Positions 12,872-25,242 of a stretch of DNA of 64,000 nt are shown here, one piece after another. The notes under the pieces are model-generated. The model worked only from the letters and a program-made list of their open reading frames with translations. It was not told the DNA's origin and did not search any database. How positions within the stretch are numbered: the stretch's first letter is position 1; the number at the start of each line of letters is the position of its first letter. The position numbers were made by a program, and so were the translations under genes. Origin of the DNA: Tilletiaria anomala UBC 951 (lineage: Eukaryota; Basidiomycota; Exobasidiomycetes; Georgefischeriales; Tilletiariaceae); the NCBI RefSeq assembly GCF_000711695.1, contig NW_013547006.1, positions 1-64,000 on the forward strand, written 5' to 3'.

Positions 12872-13025
12872 TAAACGTTCTGCCCTTGTACCGTAGAAAC
12901 CTCCACCAAGTTCTCTTTGGGGCGCAAACGTACGCGGCAACACGGACGCGTTGCATCATGCTTGGGTTCTATCAACGGCTGGTTTACGGCCTCTATCGTC
13001 GGAATCCTGTGAGCGCCGCCGCCAT

Positions 13026-14302
13026 CTACCAAGCCGAAAGGTTCCTCGCAGCCCACTCGAAAGCGACAAAGGTGGCGGCGTTGGCAAACGGCGCACGGAC
13101 CAGCGTGGGCGTCAGGCCGCGGAAGAAGCCGCCGACGCCAGCACTTCGGTAGATCTGGCGCGCGCAATCGAGCGGCCCTTTGTACTGGCGTTCGGCGGGG
13201 TTGAGTGCGTCCGTCTGCATGCGAGTCTTGACAATGTCGAGCGGGTAGGCGCTGAGCCAGAGCGCGACGCCAGCCGATGCACCAAAGAGCATCGCATGCG
13301 TCGTCGGCAGCTCTTTGCGCGTCAGCCCCGACCGCTTCAGGCTTTGTTGAACTAGCGCTTCATAAGTCAGGAACTGTGCGACCAGCAGGGTTAGCTCGAA
13401 GTGAGCATCCGGTACAGCAGAGGGAATTGACTCACATAGACACCCATACCTTGCCCTTCTCTCAAGAGCGTTGGGACCTGCCCACGGTAGATGCCAGATA
13501 AGCCGGCTTGGCTAACGATTCTGTGAGAGTAAGGCTATCAGCAGGTGGTCACTCCAAGGCACTGCCTCTCGCTCCGTACAAACTTCTTGATGCAATCTAA
13601 CGGTCCGTTGTAAACCTTGGTCTGTTGCGCTTGGAGACGGATCCTAATGTGCTCGACCGGGCCGGCAACGACACTATTGGCAATGCCGGCAATTGCACCT
13701 GCTGTGTACAGCTGAGGTCTGGTGAGCGTGGCAGAGCTGTTTGTCTTATCGCGGAGGTTGTACGCCGTAAATTTCCGCTTGAGCTCCTCCATAACCCCGA
13801 ATTGGATCGATACGCAGGCTCCGACGCCGAGTAGGGGTGTCAAGGTTCCCTGATATGAGCGATCAAGACACGTCAGCCATATTCGTCGGCCGCGAACAAT
13901 GTGGAATGGGGCTTGCCTTGTAGAAAGCAAGCGGTCCCTCTTTCGAAATGATGCGAGTAGCACAGTCGACCATTCCTGACCGAAAAAAAATGTCAGCGTT
14001 GCCACATTGTATGGGTCGCCTTGAGCTATCGGAATGCACCCTTGTATGTGCCATCAGGAGCAGTTTGTAGCCGCACCTTCACTATGTCGAAGGCTGTCGC
14101 AAGATTGGAGGAAACGTAAGCAAAGCCCTACCGATAAATATTTTTACGCTTACGCTGGCCGACGAGCACCTGTGCGTTCGCAGCGACGATCCCTGCGAGG
14201 CATCAGCAGAACAAGGAACCTCGCATCAGCCAATGGAAGGGGTCTTCGAGCAGGCATAGTGGGCTCACCCGAAAGGATGTCCTTCGATGTTTGAGACAAC
14301 AT
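13026..14302 (-). CDS. Mitochondrial carrier, Ymc1/Crc1-like (SLC25 family)
   Basis: Inner-membrane solute carrier with three repeats. The signature motifs are GQPFDIVKVRLQ (repeat 1, split over small exons), AGPVEHIRIRLQ (repeat 2) and AYPLDIVKTRMQ (repeat 3). The sequence GTLTPLLGVGACVSIQFGV after repeat 1 is typical of the Ymc1/Ymc2 branch. The start (MLSQTSKDILSG) is taken at the ATG complementary to 14300-14302, and the stop TAG at 13026-13028 follows AARNLSAW. The first three coding exons are very short. The transported substrate cannot be fixed from sequence; glycine, glutamate or acyl-carnitine-type cargo are possible by family. Confidence 0.88.
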
Positions 14303-14671
14303 CTTCGATGCTGTTTGAGCGGTCTACCCTATCGCTTCTTCTCCTCGTCGCTCTAACGATGACTGCGAAGGTAGACGAAGCTGATGAGTTGATAGAAAGA
14401 TAAAGCGGCTCGATCAAAGTCTTCGCGACAAGGGGCGAGGGTTTCAAGAGGCCGACATCTCCGAGAGAACAAAAAAAAGTCGCCGGGCACGCACAAAGAG
14501 CAACCTCAGTAGCGACGAGCTGTCTTCCACAGAACATGCAATGCGATAGCAATGCAATTGCAACGCACGTCGAAGCATTAAAAGCCAACGCTGACGCTCG
14601 TATAGTATACGTTAAAACTGCTGCTGGATCTATTGTTACGCGCCCGGATTTTGGACGCCTTTTTTGCTACC
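14303..14671. other. Divergent promoter between the carrier gene and RRP40
   Basis: About 370 bp between two start codons facing away from each other. No further gene is seen. Confidence 0.6.
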
Positions 14672-15714
14672 ATGATCAGGGTAGTTCCCGGGGATGTAAC
14701 TACGGTCCCACCATCTAATGCGGGTGAACCAAGCTCATCTTCGGCAGTCCGCGTAGGGCCAGGGCTCTTGCGTGGTGTGAGCATGTCGACGCGGGGCGCT
14801 TCTGCTACCACTACACAGCTCGTAGCCACAAAGGCGGGCATTCTTGGGGCTGTTAGGCCTGTGGACAAGGGCAAAGGCAAAGCCAAGGGTGTCGAAGGAA
14901 GGTGGATTGAAAGCGATACGCGGCGGGTGAGCAATTGCGCACAAGCACGGAAAATAGACGCCCCAGCTGACCTCTTCTCCCATTCTGACAGTATACTCCT
15001 CAAGTTGGCGACTCAGTTGTGTGCCAGATCACAAACCGAAATCCGGAAACGTATATCTGCACACTCCTGACGTCCTACCATCACTGTACGCTGCCCGCGC
15101 TGTCCTTTGAGGGGGCAACGAAGCGGTCGAAGCCCAATCTAAAGATCGGGACGCTTATCTATGCCAAGATCATACAAGCGGATCGCCATTCCGAGCCCGA
15201 GCTCACGTGCGTTGACCCTCAAACGGGGAAAGCCGATGGCTTGGGGGAGCTCAAGGTAAACGAAAGGGACGAAGGTATCTGCAGAATCTACAACATCAGC
15301 TTGGCGCTGGCATCAAGGTATGTGCTCCAATACTAAATGAAGAAATGTCGGTACTGAAACTCTTACTTTTTTTCTGTCTTCACTAGTCTCCTCGTACCAT
15401 CACATCCACTCTTACCGTCGCTCTCGACTCAGTTCCCGTTCGAAGCGGCAGTCGGGCACAATGGCATAGTCTGGGTCCGCGCAGCGACGCCCCGACACGT
15501 CGTTGCCGTCGGCAAGGTGCTCGAAGCAGCTGGCGAGCTCAGCATACCTTCAATCCTGACGGGGCGTTCCAGCACAAAGTCAGCTACGGCGGATATGGAT
15601 GTGGACATGCAAAGCCTCGACGGCGCTGGCCTGTCGGCCCAAGAGCTGGTGAAGCTGCGCGGCCGATTGCCAGAGCAAGATATCGTGCGCATCGTACAGA
15701 GATATGTAAACTAG
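14672..15714 (+). CDS. RRP40: Exosome cap subunit Rrp40 (EXOSC3)
   Basis: S1/KH-type RNA-binding cap protein of the RNA exosome, needed for rRNA processing and RNA decay. Exons are 14672-14936, 14992-15317 and 15387-15714. Visible landmarks are the N-terminal VVPGDV, the VGPGLL strand, the S1 domain start (YTPQVGDSVVCQIT), the family signature FEGATKRSKPNLKIGTLIYAK, and a C-terminal KH part with GHNGIVWV and QDIVRIVQRYVN. The stop is 22 nt from the stop of the opposing VPS53 gene, so the two 3' UTRs almost certainly overlap. Length and domain order match the family. Confidence 0.93.
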
Positions 15715-15736
15715 GCGCTTATTGGCGTTACAAGCA

Positions 15737-18700
15737 TCAAGTGGTATCATCCATCTCGCCTCGGCGTCTTCCAAGCGCGGCGCCAAAGAGCGTGCCAAAG
15801 CGCCTGAGGTCGGAAAAAGCGCGTCCGCCAACACCACCCGCTTGGTTTCCCTGCGCAGCTTCGCCCGGTGTAGGGCTACGCAGGCCAGAGGACTCTCTAA
15901 AGTGGTCGTACTGAGAGTTGCTTCCCTGCCGGTTGAGATGCAGGCTGTTGCGTCCATTGCTGCCTGTACCCGAACCCAATGGAGGCGTACCGAGCCCTTG
16001 GGTCACGTCAGGCTGTGGTGCCTGGCCCAGTGGCTGCAAGGACGCTTCGAGGTCTGTAGGTGTGGTAGGGCAAGAAATGGTCAGCAAAAGAGCTATAAGT
16101 CACTCGCTCTGCGACGAACCAAGGGCAGTGAGGAACGACGTGTCAGATAGCTCGTCCGAAGAAGCAGTTGCATTGACAAAGTGGTCGATCAGCGCGTTCT
16201 GATCTACGCGCCGCACGCCACGCAATTCCAATACTTTTTGGAAGTTAGCCTGGCAGGATGAAAAGCTGCGGATCAATGCCTCGCTTGACTTTAAAAAGAT
16301 CGGGACACGTACCATCGAGCGATCGCCAATCTGCGAAATGTACGTGTTGACCAGACTCTCTGCTGGGCTTTCGGGCGTCTCCAAAACCTCGAGCAGCAGC
16401 ACTATCCGGGAGACAGCCTTTTCGACGTAGCGTACATAGGACGATGCAATGGCGCCATTTAATGCTTCCGGGGAATACCGCGGGAGTTCCAGCAACATGG
16501 TCTTAATTTCGGCAATGTCGACGAGCAGCTGCCGCGCTGCGTTGCAGCTGACCGGCTTGAGCTTGACGATGCAGAGCCCAAAGCGACTCGTGACCACACC
16601 GACCGCCTTGTCGCTCCACATTCGGACATATCGCTTGTTCTCGACGTCTTGCCGCACGATGACTGCGACCTGCTCCAATGCGCTGGCGACATCATCAATG
16701 TAAGACGATTTTTCTATCGTCTCATCTCGCGCTGCCCAGCCTTGTGGCGGTCGCAGCATCTGGTTGAAAGCTCGGTCGATGGACTCTTCCAACTCGCGCG
16801 TCAAAACCATGACGCCAGAAGAGATGACACCAAGAAACTGCTCTCGCTCTGGCTCCAATGTCAAGCCATCCCTGAAGTCAGAGTGCATCTTTTGACGGAG
16901 CTTCTCCTCCAGCTGCAACGACGTGGTGGCGCAATAGTCGGAGGTGTTGATGACCAGGCACCATCTCTGGACATCATGGGCGTTTGGCCGTGAATCTTGC
17001 GAGAGCCGCGTCCTATCTCCACCAGGCATTCTAATCAGACTCTGGCGAAGCACATCATTGGCATAGATGCGAAGCCACTTTTTGAAGACGCTGCAAAGGT
17101 CGCGGAAGGGCTTCCGATTGCTCAACAGAGCACACTGCTCCAGCGTCTGTCGGTAAAAGTAGAACAGCTCTGTCGAGGATGGCAAGACAGTGTGCTGATC
17201 TGGCTCGCCTGGATCCGCAGACGCGTGGCCTTCCGACCCTGACCCAGATCGTGGATTTATAGGGCCTGCCCGCCGGTATGCGCTCATCATTTCGGCGAGA
17301 GTCTTGTCTTGCGCGTCCACATAGATGGCGAGATAGGGGTCAAAGACAGATGAAATTGTAGGCATCGTAGCAGCTGAAGAGGATGAAGGCGTCGGGGCGA
17401 TTGGGTTCGCCAAGTCCTTGAACTAGCGCATTCTATCGTCAATTCGCATTCCACTCGTCGAGTAGAAGCAATGCGTGTACTCACAGGACGGTTGAACCTC
17501 TTCGAGAGTTGAGCCTCAAAGTCCATTGTTGATGTGAAGGCTTCCAACAGGGTAGCAACTTGCAGCCGTGATTGCTCTCTGACGAGCACACTCTTAAGGT
17601 CGTCCTTGGTAACATCAGAGAATCGGGCCACGAGTGCGCGTCCGACATCCCACGCTGGAAGAAAGGCATCTGCATGCTCCTCTTCGTATGACTTGAGCAC
17701 CCTCTTGAACCAGGCATAGCGTCTGGCCACATTGTCAAGCTGGCCTGCCTCGTCTGTTGCTCGGAAGATGCGGCGGTACTCACGCAGCTGCAGCGAGGCG
17801 TACCAATCAACCAATGACGATGTCGCTTCTGAGCCGGCTGCGTCAATGAGCATAGCCGCATCTGGCAGCGGTGTCGAGCGAACATTGTTCGTGGGGTCGT
17901 GCAAGAGGCTTGCAGAGAGGATCCACTGGTCAGTTTTGACGTTGCCAGAAGCTGGCTGCGGAAACTTACTGCTTCTCGTAGTCACCCATAGCCATCTCTC
18001 GAAGCTTTTGCTGAAGCTCGTTCACCTGCTTCCATAGCTCCGCGATTCGCATGATACTCATGTAGTCTTTAAAAAAGTCTTGCAAAGCCTTGACGGCTTC
18101 CAGCGCATGTGCAGCATCGCGATAATTTCGATTCTGCGTGAGGCGCGCCAGCTGCTGCGTCCCACTGGCTGCGGTCGAAGTGGAGATCAGTCATAGGAGC
18201 GCTACATCACTACATGCAGCTGGAACACACCCAGCATTTGAAGGCGCTTCAGTACGGTCATGCTCTGGACAACGTTCTTCTTGGCAGTGTCGAGACTGCG
18301 AATGTCTCGTGTAATGTTGTGTACGACGGTCTCTGACTCTCTTGCTTTCTCTCGAATCAGCGATAGCTGTGCAAGTAAAGCCTGGAGAACTGCTTTGTAA
18401 GATGTAGAGCGAATTGAGAATCCCAGAGCCCCGGACTTACCCCAATACCTTCTTGGACATTCGACATCCTCGCTACCCGCTGCTCCTCCTCCAGCTCCTT
18501 GACGAGCAAGGCCGTTTCTGCTTGTTCTTGGTCAATTTGCGCGCGGAAGTTTCCTTGCACAGCCTGGATGTTCGATAAACATAAAGAGGTATCATCTGGA
18601 AATAGTTGTGACAGTTGCTCCTCTATTGGTGGCGGCTCTTGCGGTGGCTGGGAGCCGGGGTGAAGTACTGAGAAGATCGAGGCGCTCAACTCGAGAGGGA

Positions 18701-18746
18701 GCGTGACCGGCAGCTCGTTGCCGGACCGCGCTTGCACGGCAGTCAT
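15737..18746 (-). CDS. VPS53: GARP complex subunit Vps53
   Basis: Tethering factor for endosome-to-Golgi vesicles. The first in-frame ATG after an upstream stop lies at 18744-18746. The product starts LPLELSASIFSVLHPGSQP, then long helices (LIREKARESETVVHNITRDI, TVLKRLQMLASGTQQLARLT) typical of the Vps53 N-terminus. A middle part follows with the hallmark FDPYLAIYVDAQDKTLAEMM, and then RWCLVINTSDYCATTSLQLE. The C-terminal tail is glycine- and serine-rich and ends with a TGA at 15737-15739. The last intron uses a less usual donor (GTTCGT, near 16140), so the tail exon is less secure. Several introns interrupt the gene, and the total is roughly 850-900 residues. Confidence 0.9.
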
Positions 18747-19134
18747 CGCTGCAACACCGTCGCCCTCCGTACCACCTTGTATTTCCTCTTGCAAAGCGTT
18801 ACCCGCCCCTCGCTAGCCTTGCTACAATTGCGGCGGATTAGTGTAGGAAGCCACCATCACGAGTTGAGTTGAATGGCGAGAAGAGCTGACAGCGAAGCAA
18901 AGCACAACGATGATGAGCCAAAAGAGGAGGACACCCGCCGGCGTTTAACTCTCGGAGAGTCCGTCTCATCCGGCTTCATTCTCCATAGTTGGTCAGATAG
19001 ATTCCAAAATACACTCTCAACAAAGGGTAAGCGACAGCAAATGTCCTTTCCATCGACAGGGCGAGGCGCGGTAATCCAGGTTGCATCCTACAAACCACTC
19101 AGGAGTGCTTAGGTGTTGAGCGGGACCCCAATCG
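18747..19134. other. Divergent promoter between VPS53 and the next carrier gene
   Basis: About 390 bp between opposed start codons. No gene is seen. Confidence 0.6.
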
Positions 19135-20373
19135 ATGGGAAAGAAACCCCCGTTGACTGCCCTCGATGAGGAGGAGCGCCTGACAGCTGCGGTCGCGACA
19201 AGCACGCCTGACACGACACGCCCGCCGTCATTCGTCTCCGCAACGTTCGCCTCAGCTGGCCTGGGGAACGCCGTATCAGCCTGCTGCACCAACCCATTTG
19301 ATGTCCTCAAAACGCGACAGCAACTTTTGCTGCTGCGCTCCGGCGGGGGTTCGGGTGCGGTCAAGCCAAATTTTCTGACCTTAGGCATGGAGATGGTGCG
19401 CACAGAAGGGATCAAGAGCCTGTGGTCTGGTGTTACGGCTAGTTGCCTGCGAGAGCTAAGCTATTCGACGCTTCGGATGGGAGGCTATGAACCGGCAAAA
19501 GTAAATGAAACAAATATCAAGGGCCCGTCATGAAATATGCTGACATTTTTGGGCCCCTTGCTGCTAGGAATTTGTAGCGACACTAGGGATATCTCAAACC
19601 TCTTTCCTTACCAAAGTCTTTGCTGGCGTCCTGAGCGGCGCGGTTGGGGCAGCTGTTGCGACGCCGACCGATCTGGTCAAGGTGAGAGGTTCCTCTTTTA
19701 TGTGTGCTAGGATTATTTGAAATCAACTGACTGTGTGCAACCCACTTTCCTCCTTCAGGTCCGTATGCAAGCACCGCGAGCAGCGGGGCGGCCACCATAC
19801 TGGAATACTTTGATTGGCTTCGTAGAAGTCTTCCGCGAAGGCTCGCGGTCCACGGTTCCAGGCGCCTCGACTGGTTGTGTTGGTGGAATCAAGTCTCTGT
19901 GGCGAGGCGTGAATCCGACGATCTTTCGTGCCGCGATACTAACCAGCTCGCAGATCGCGACCTACGATCAGGTCAAAAATGGATTCAAGGATGGAGGCTT
20001 TGGCTTCCGCATGGACGAAGGTATCGGGCTGCACTTTTTGTCGAGTGCGATATCAGGGTTCGTATGCTCAGCGGCTAGTCAGCCGATAGACGTCATCAAG
20101 ACTAGGATCATGGCGGACAAGGATCGGAAGCACCTCGGCAGCCTGAGCGTCGTAAGGAAGCTGCTTGCCAACGAAGGGCCGTTGGCTCTCTACAAAGGGT
20201 GAGCCTCACGCATTCTTCTCTTACTACAAGGCAAGGTGTGTTGACTGTGCGCTGGCCGTCATGGGCTTCAACTCAGCTTCACCGCATGCTGGGGCCGATT
20301 AGGACTGCACACGACAATATCTCTCGTGCTCTTCGAGCAATTCCGCGCTTTCTTCGGAATCAAACCATTGTAG
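19135..20373 (+). CDS. Mitochondrial carrier, UCP/dicarboxylate-like (SLC25 family)
   Basis: Exons are 19135-19500, 19568-19681, 19759-20198 and 20277-20373. The three carrier motifs are TNPFDVLKTRQQ, ATPTDLVKVRMQ and SQPIDVIKTRIM, each ending a helix, with the FRA/FTACW helices between them. Repeat layout and motif wording fit the uncoupling-protein/dicarboxylate/SLC25A30 group of inner-membrane carriers. An oddity is an extra segment of about 15 residues (about 19840-19885) between EVFREG and GIKSLWRGVNPT, where relatives have only a short turn. It keeps frame, so it is either a real loop insertion or a small missed intron. The substrate is unknown. Confidence 0.87.
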
Positions 20374-21086
20374 GATGAGCCCCCGCCAAAGTGCCACGCC
20401 GCCTTCCAGTTGCCATACTATCACATGGCCTCACTAAGGAGGCGTTCTGGCTGAACTGTGTGCCGAGAACGCCTGGATGCCGTCATTGTGATCGCTTCTT
20501 TGTTCGGTGCATAGCTCTGCCGACATGTTGCAATTGCTGAGCGTATCCGATCGCCTTTTCCCTAAAGATGGACCGAGCAATCACACTTGTACGTCGGGCA
20601 CGGTGTAATGGTGTTCGACCACGAGTTTTGAGCATCACAAGTCACGAAAACACTGACGGATGCAAGTCGAATATCGGTACGCGAGACTGTACGCTACAGG
20701 GCTGCCTCGCACCATTCATCATTTTATTGGCGCCGTGCAATGCACGTTCGTCAGAGCTCCCCAGGTACATGTAACGTGTAGCAAAGCAGAAGGCTACGTG
20801 GGGCGGCGAGAGAGACTGTAATGGTGCAAAGACACACTCCCATTCGCTCTCCCGGTATCTCGAGTCGCGCCGTCGCGGGGGCGGAACCGTGGACTCTCGC
20901 CTCTCACACAGAGCTACTACAGTTCTCTTCCAGCTGCTACTGAGCCTGACTCTCTACTCGAATCGCTTCTCCCTTTGATACCCTCCCTTGCTTTCCACAA
21001 GGCATGTGACTTCCCGTCGCAACGGATCGCAGGCTCTCGGATACGCTGCAGATCGAGCCGTGTTGTTCGCGCGGGCGAGCATAGGT
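20374..21086. other. Intergenic between the carrier gene and BRE1
   Basis: About 710 bp. No coding pattern is seen apart from short random frames. The last 150 bp upstream of BRE1 are CT-rich. Confidence 0.5.
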
Positions 21087-24000
21087 ATGAAGGGCGGGGC
21101 ACGAGCATCCACCATGATGGATGACAGGAAGCGGCCATTTGATGCGCTTGGCTCGGCATCTTCCATCACTATGCAGCGCTCTGGCTCGAACAAGAAGCTG
21201 CAGCTGGATCGTTCACTCTCGTCCACATCGATCACAAATGGTAAGCCGTCAGGGTCTATGGGCCCTGCCGGCGAAGCTGCAGAAGAGAGTCCAGCGTACA
21301 ATGGACTGGAGGTAGGTTCCTTCCGGTCGCAGTTCCGGAATTGCATACAGCTTGCTCATCAGAATTGGCTGGCCTCCTTTCTCAGGAATACCGGAAAGAG
21401 GCCATCTATAGACGCTTTCTGGAGGGGCAGAGAGATCTCGTCCGAGCGGAGAGGCGAATATCGTCCATGCAACATGAGCTCCAAGCGTTCGAACAAAGGT
21501 CAAATACCTTTCAGCAATCATGGAGCGTAGTGAGTGGACACCCCTTCTCCTTCATGACTCCGCACTCTGCATGCTGATGGATCGCATGTTATAGCTGGTG
21601 GATGACATCAAGTCGCTTGTTAAAGGCGCTTCCCTAAGGGGGCAGCAGCAAGGTGAGGTGTTGCGCACCTTCGAGAAACGTTGAAGCGGTGCTGACAAGC
21701 CCTGCGTGCACGTCTGCCTCGGCAGATCTTTTTTCTGCAATCGACGCAAGTAAAGGCGTGCGAGATCCTGGATCGCTGCAGAAAGCGATGCTACGATCGT
21801 CGGAGGCCATTTGTGCCATCGTCAAGCTTCTGGCTTCCGATGGGACGTCCCTCCAACCTTCAGAAGCTGAGCTGCAAGGGAGATGCCACCAGCTGGCTCA
21901 AGAGGTGCACACTCTCCATCCACGAAGTCTTCTTTGGATTATTGCTGATTTGGGGTCTTATGTATTCGGACAGGCTGCTACTCTGCGCCATCAAGCAGAT
22001 GCTACGCAGGCGTCTTTTGAGCGGGCAGGAGTCGAGCTTCATGATGCGCTCGAAAAGCTGCGGCGGGCAGAGCGGCAGCGAGATCGACTGCTTTCGCCCT
22101 CTGTGCGGGCTGTGGAGAGAACGGCGGACCCTCCCGAGGAGGCTGTGCAACTCACAGATACAGGGAAGGCTGAGACGCCGATACCAGAGCCATCAAAACC
22201 AAAGGAGGGAATCCCTGCTGATCACGAGGGCATGTCTACCGCGAGCGGCATGGTGAATGATGTGAAGCATGCAGAGCAAGTCGAGGATTTACAGCGATTG
22301 GCATCATCCCGACTAACCGAGGCGGAAGGGTTGCGGCAGGAACTCCTTGCGATAAGGATGGAGAACGACAGGCTCAGGTCAGAGATGCTACAAATACCAG
22401 ATGCCAAAATTGCAGAAAGCGTCAGCTATTTGGAGCTGCGCAAACATGCCGTCGAGCTTCAAACACAGCTGTCGCGAGCAAAAGCAGAGTGGGAAGCAAC
22501 CCAAGTGGAGAACGTCGAGCTGCGGGAGTCCAGACAGGCTTTTGAGCAGCTGCACAAGGATCAAAGTGCTTTGGTCGTCGACGAGCTGCGCAAGCAGATC
22601 GCGGCGAAGGATGCAGATACTCTACGCTTGCGCACGCAGCGCGACGATCTACAAGCGGATGTGGCGGAGAGGAAGCACAAGGAGGCTGTCAAAAGCACCC
22701 AGGTGCAAGAAATCAAGGCTCTCGCCTCGCTCAAAGAGCAGAAAGTGGACAAGCTGCGGCACGATATCAGGCGACTACAGCTCGTGCTCTCAGGTAGGAG
22801 AGGCGACTTGACGACTTTCCAGTGCCTTTTTAGCGCCGAACAAGATGGCGCCACGCTGCAGGATGAAGACGTGGATGTGGAAGGGAAGCTCAAAAAGCAA
22901 CTTGAGTGAGCAGCTTCAGCGAATTATTGTCGGACTTGCTCCCTAAATTTGCATTTTTGCTTTAGCACCCTCCAATCTTCGCTAGACGACTTACAGACGC
23001 GGTACGATGCTCTTCATACATCTTTTACTGCAGGCGCCGACGTGGCGAAACAGACGTCAGACCTGGCAGTGAGAGTCAAAATCTTGGAATCCCTTGTCCG
23101 GGATGAAAGTGGCGCGGACGCGACCGAGCGGCTCAAGTCACAGGAAGCGCTTATCAAGTCGCTGACAGCTCAAGTGGAGGCCACCGATAAGACCATCGAG
23201 GAGCTCGTCGGGGAGATTGACAGGCTTGGCAGCGCATCGTCCGAAGCGGAAAAACAATTCACCAGCAAGGTCATTGAGCTGAGTCGCTTAGAAGACAAGA
23301 TCGCCCGGTTGACTACCGAGGTGAGTTTCCTGAACGCGTACGCGGGAAGCGTATGTTCCCTGGGTATGCCTCTTACCCTCTCTCACGCTCGCTCTGGGTT
23401 ACAATCCAGAAATCTAAAGCGGACAACAAGTACTTCTCCGCCATGCGGGCTCGCGATGCCCTGGACGCTGAGAAGCAGGTTCTCAATCGGACGCTGGAGC
23501 GGCAGACTGCGGTGATCGAGCAATACATGGACACGGAGAAGCGATTCGGGGCACAGCTCCAGATGCACGAAGAGGAGGTGACGCTTTTGCGCAAGAGTCT
23601 AGAGGAGCACATGACAAAGCTGGCAGAAATGAACATTGCGGTCGAGCGCGCAATGGCAAAGGAGAGGGAAGCGGTCGCAATGGCTCAGCAGCTGGACGCG
23701 TTGGCGAAGTCGCGCATGGAGAGCTTGGACCAGGCAAGCGCGGCAAAGGCACGCCTGGAGGAGAGGGTGGCGCAGCTCGAGAAGGATCTGGAACGAGGCA
23801 AGAAAGCGATCGCAAGCAACAGCAATAGCGGCGGCGGACGAAAGAGCAGCCTCAGCAATGCAGACGGAGAGCTGGAAGCATTGAATGTGAGTCTGCGACT
23901 GGCACTCCTTGCTTCAGCCCCCATGCGCTCACTCAAATCCGTCTTCTCCCACCCAGTCTCTCCTCCGCTGTTCGTCTTGCAAGGAACGATATCGAGATCG

Positions 24001-24216
24001 TGTTATCACAAAGTGCATGCACACGTTCTGCGCACCGTGCGTTGATTCGCGCATCCAGACAAGACAACGCAAGTGTCCTCATTGTGGCCTGGCCTTTGCT
24101 GTCAGCGATGTCCAGCCATTATACCGTGAGTGCTCGTTGGCAGGATCTGAGAAACTTGGAGCTAGCTGACACAAGGTTGCACTCCTTTCTCCGTATTTGG
24201 TATGGCAGTGCAATGA
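21087..24216 (+). CDS. BRE1: E3 ubiquitin ligase Bre1 (histone H2B monoubiquitination)
   Basis: RING ligase that, with Rad6, ubiquitinates histone H2B. The start is 21087, or more typically the in-frame MMDDRKRP at 21114. Landmarks are an N-terminal NLS-rich part, EYRKEAIYRRFLEGQRDL, then long coiled coils (VEDLQRLASSRLTEAEGLRQ, LRRAERQRDRL), the Bre1 hallmark KSKADNKYFSAMRARDAL, and a C-terminal C3HC4 RING (LRCSSCKERYRDRVITKCMH, FCAPCV, CPHCGLAF). The very last exon supplies only the final Leu-Gln and TGA (24209-24216), giving the conserved VQPLYLQ end. About eight introns are present. At 22794-22833 a possible 40-nt intron would break the frame, so I keep that stretch as coding. Confidence 0.93.
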
Positions 24217-24445
24217 ACGAGCTCCGCTTCCAGCACTCTCAGTGCCCACCTTCTACGTGCCCACTTGCGGACGCCCAGTCACTGTTCAAGATGTATTTCT
24301 CATCGTAGTTTCTGTAGAAACAAAGTCAGATGGACCATTTGTAGCAGTTCCCCTCTCCGGCGTGCTCTTTCTCGCTGTCATAGATTGCTCTCGGGCGTAC
24401 AGCGCAAGCTTCGTCCGCTGTGGAATGGCCCACTCGGACCGACGT

Positions 24446-25242
24446 CTATTCGTTTTCAGTCTTGACTTTGAGATCAGAGAGATCGACCTGCGCTCCGACC
24501 GGTAAGCCGTGTGGCGAGGCTTGCTCAAATGTCCTGGCGAGCAGAAACACAGCGTTATGAGCTTTTTTTCCGATTACAAGACGAGGTTGCTTGGAAACTC
24601 ACTGAGGGTACCGGAACCTGTGGACCGGCGGCCTCTCTGCATCCTGGAAGAAGAGCTTCTTCTCGGCCTCCTCCTTCACGAGCTCGTAGTGCTTGGCATT
24701 CCGGCGCTTCCAGACATCGGCTGGGGTGGTGTAGTAGGCAATGTAGCGTGTCAGGAATGGTCGGGTGTCCGCTGCTTCCTCGCTGTCGTCGTGCTCGTCG
24801 GCGTTGACATGGGACGAGTGCGCCGACGATGTGGAAGCTTGCATCTCGGACAAGCGGTATGCGACGACACCTGCAATTAGCAGGAAGAACGTGTTACGCC
24901 AGATGGGAGCGGAGAAGCCTGTTATGCAAGACACAGCATGACCAAGACCCGCATGGGAGTCAGCTTCGGCAAGCCTTCCGGGCGGCGTCTTCCGCGGGCC
25001 AGCTGCCATTGTTCCAAACACCACTCACCCTCGTTGGTCACGTATTCATCACCTGAGGAAGATGGCGAAGAAGAGTGCGCATCTGCGCTCTGCCTTGAGC
25101 TTGAGGAGAAGGCGTGAGGTGCTGCAATCGCAGTGAGCGGCGTTGCCCTGCTGCTGGTAGTGCTCCTGCTGGCCCGAGCCGCCGCTGCCCGGGATGAGGC
25201 CGCGGCGCGGACTAGCGCCCGCGAAGTGATTGCATGCATCAT
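24446..25242 (-). CDS. NADH-ubiquinone oxidoreductase 17.8 kDa-type accessory subunit
   Basis: Accessory subunit of mitochondrial complex I, fungal 17.8 kDa (NUXM) type. Three exons: a Ser/Ala/Arg-rich presequence starting at tandem ATGs (25237-25242), then a membrane segment (WRNTFFLLIAGVVAYRLSEM). After that come the conserved C-terminal part (TRYIAYYTTPADVWKRRNAK, FFQDAERPPVHRFRYPQ) and a last exon reading PHGLPVGAQVDLSDLKV before TAG at 24446-24448. The arrangement is presequence, one transmembrane helix and a charged matrix or intermembrane tail. The identification rests on my memory of the family's C-terminal wording, so the family name is probable rather than certain. Splice borders are clean GT-AG. 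Confidence 0.75.

Noticed and set aside
22794-22833. Possible 40-nt intron inside BRE1
   Set aside because: Removing it shifts the frame away from the acidic and Lys-rich coiled-coil text that continues Bre1, so the stretch is kept as coding.
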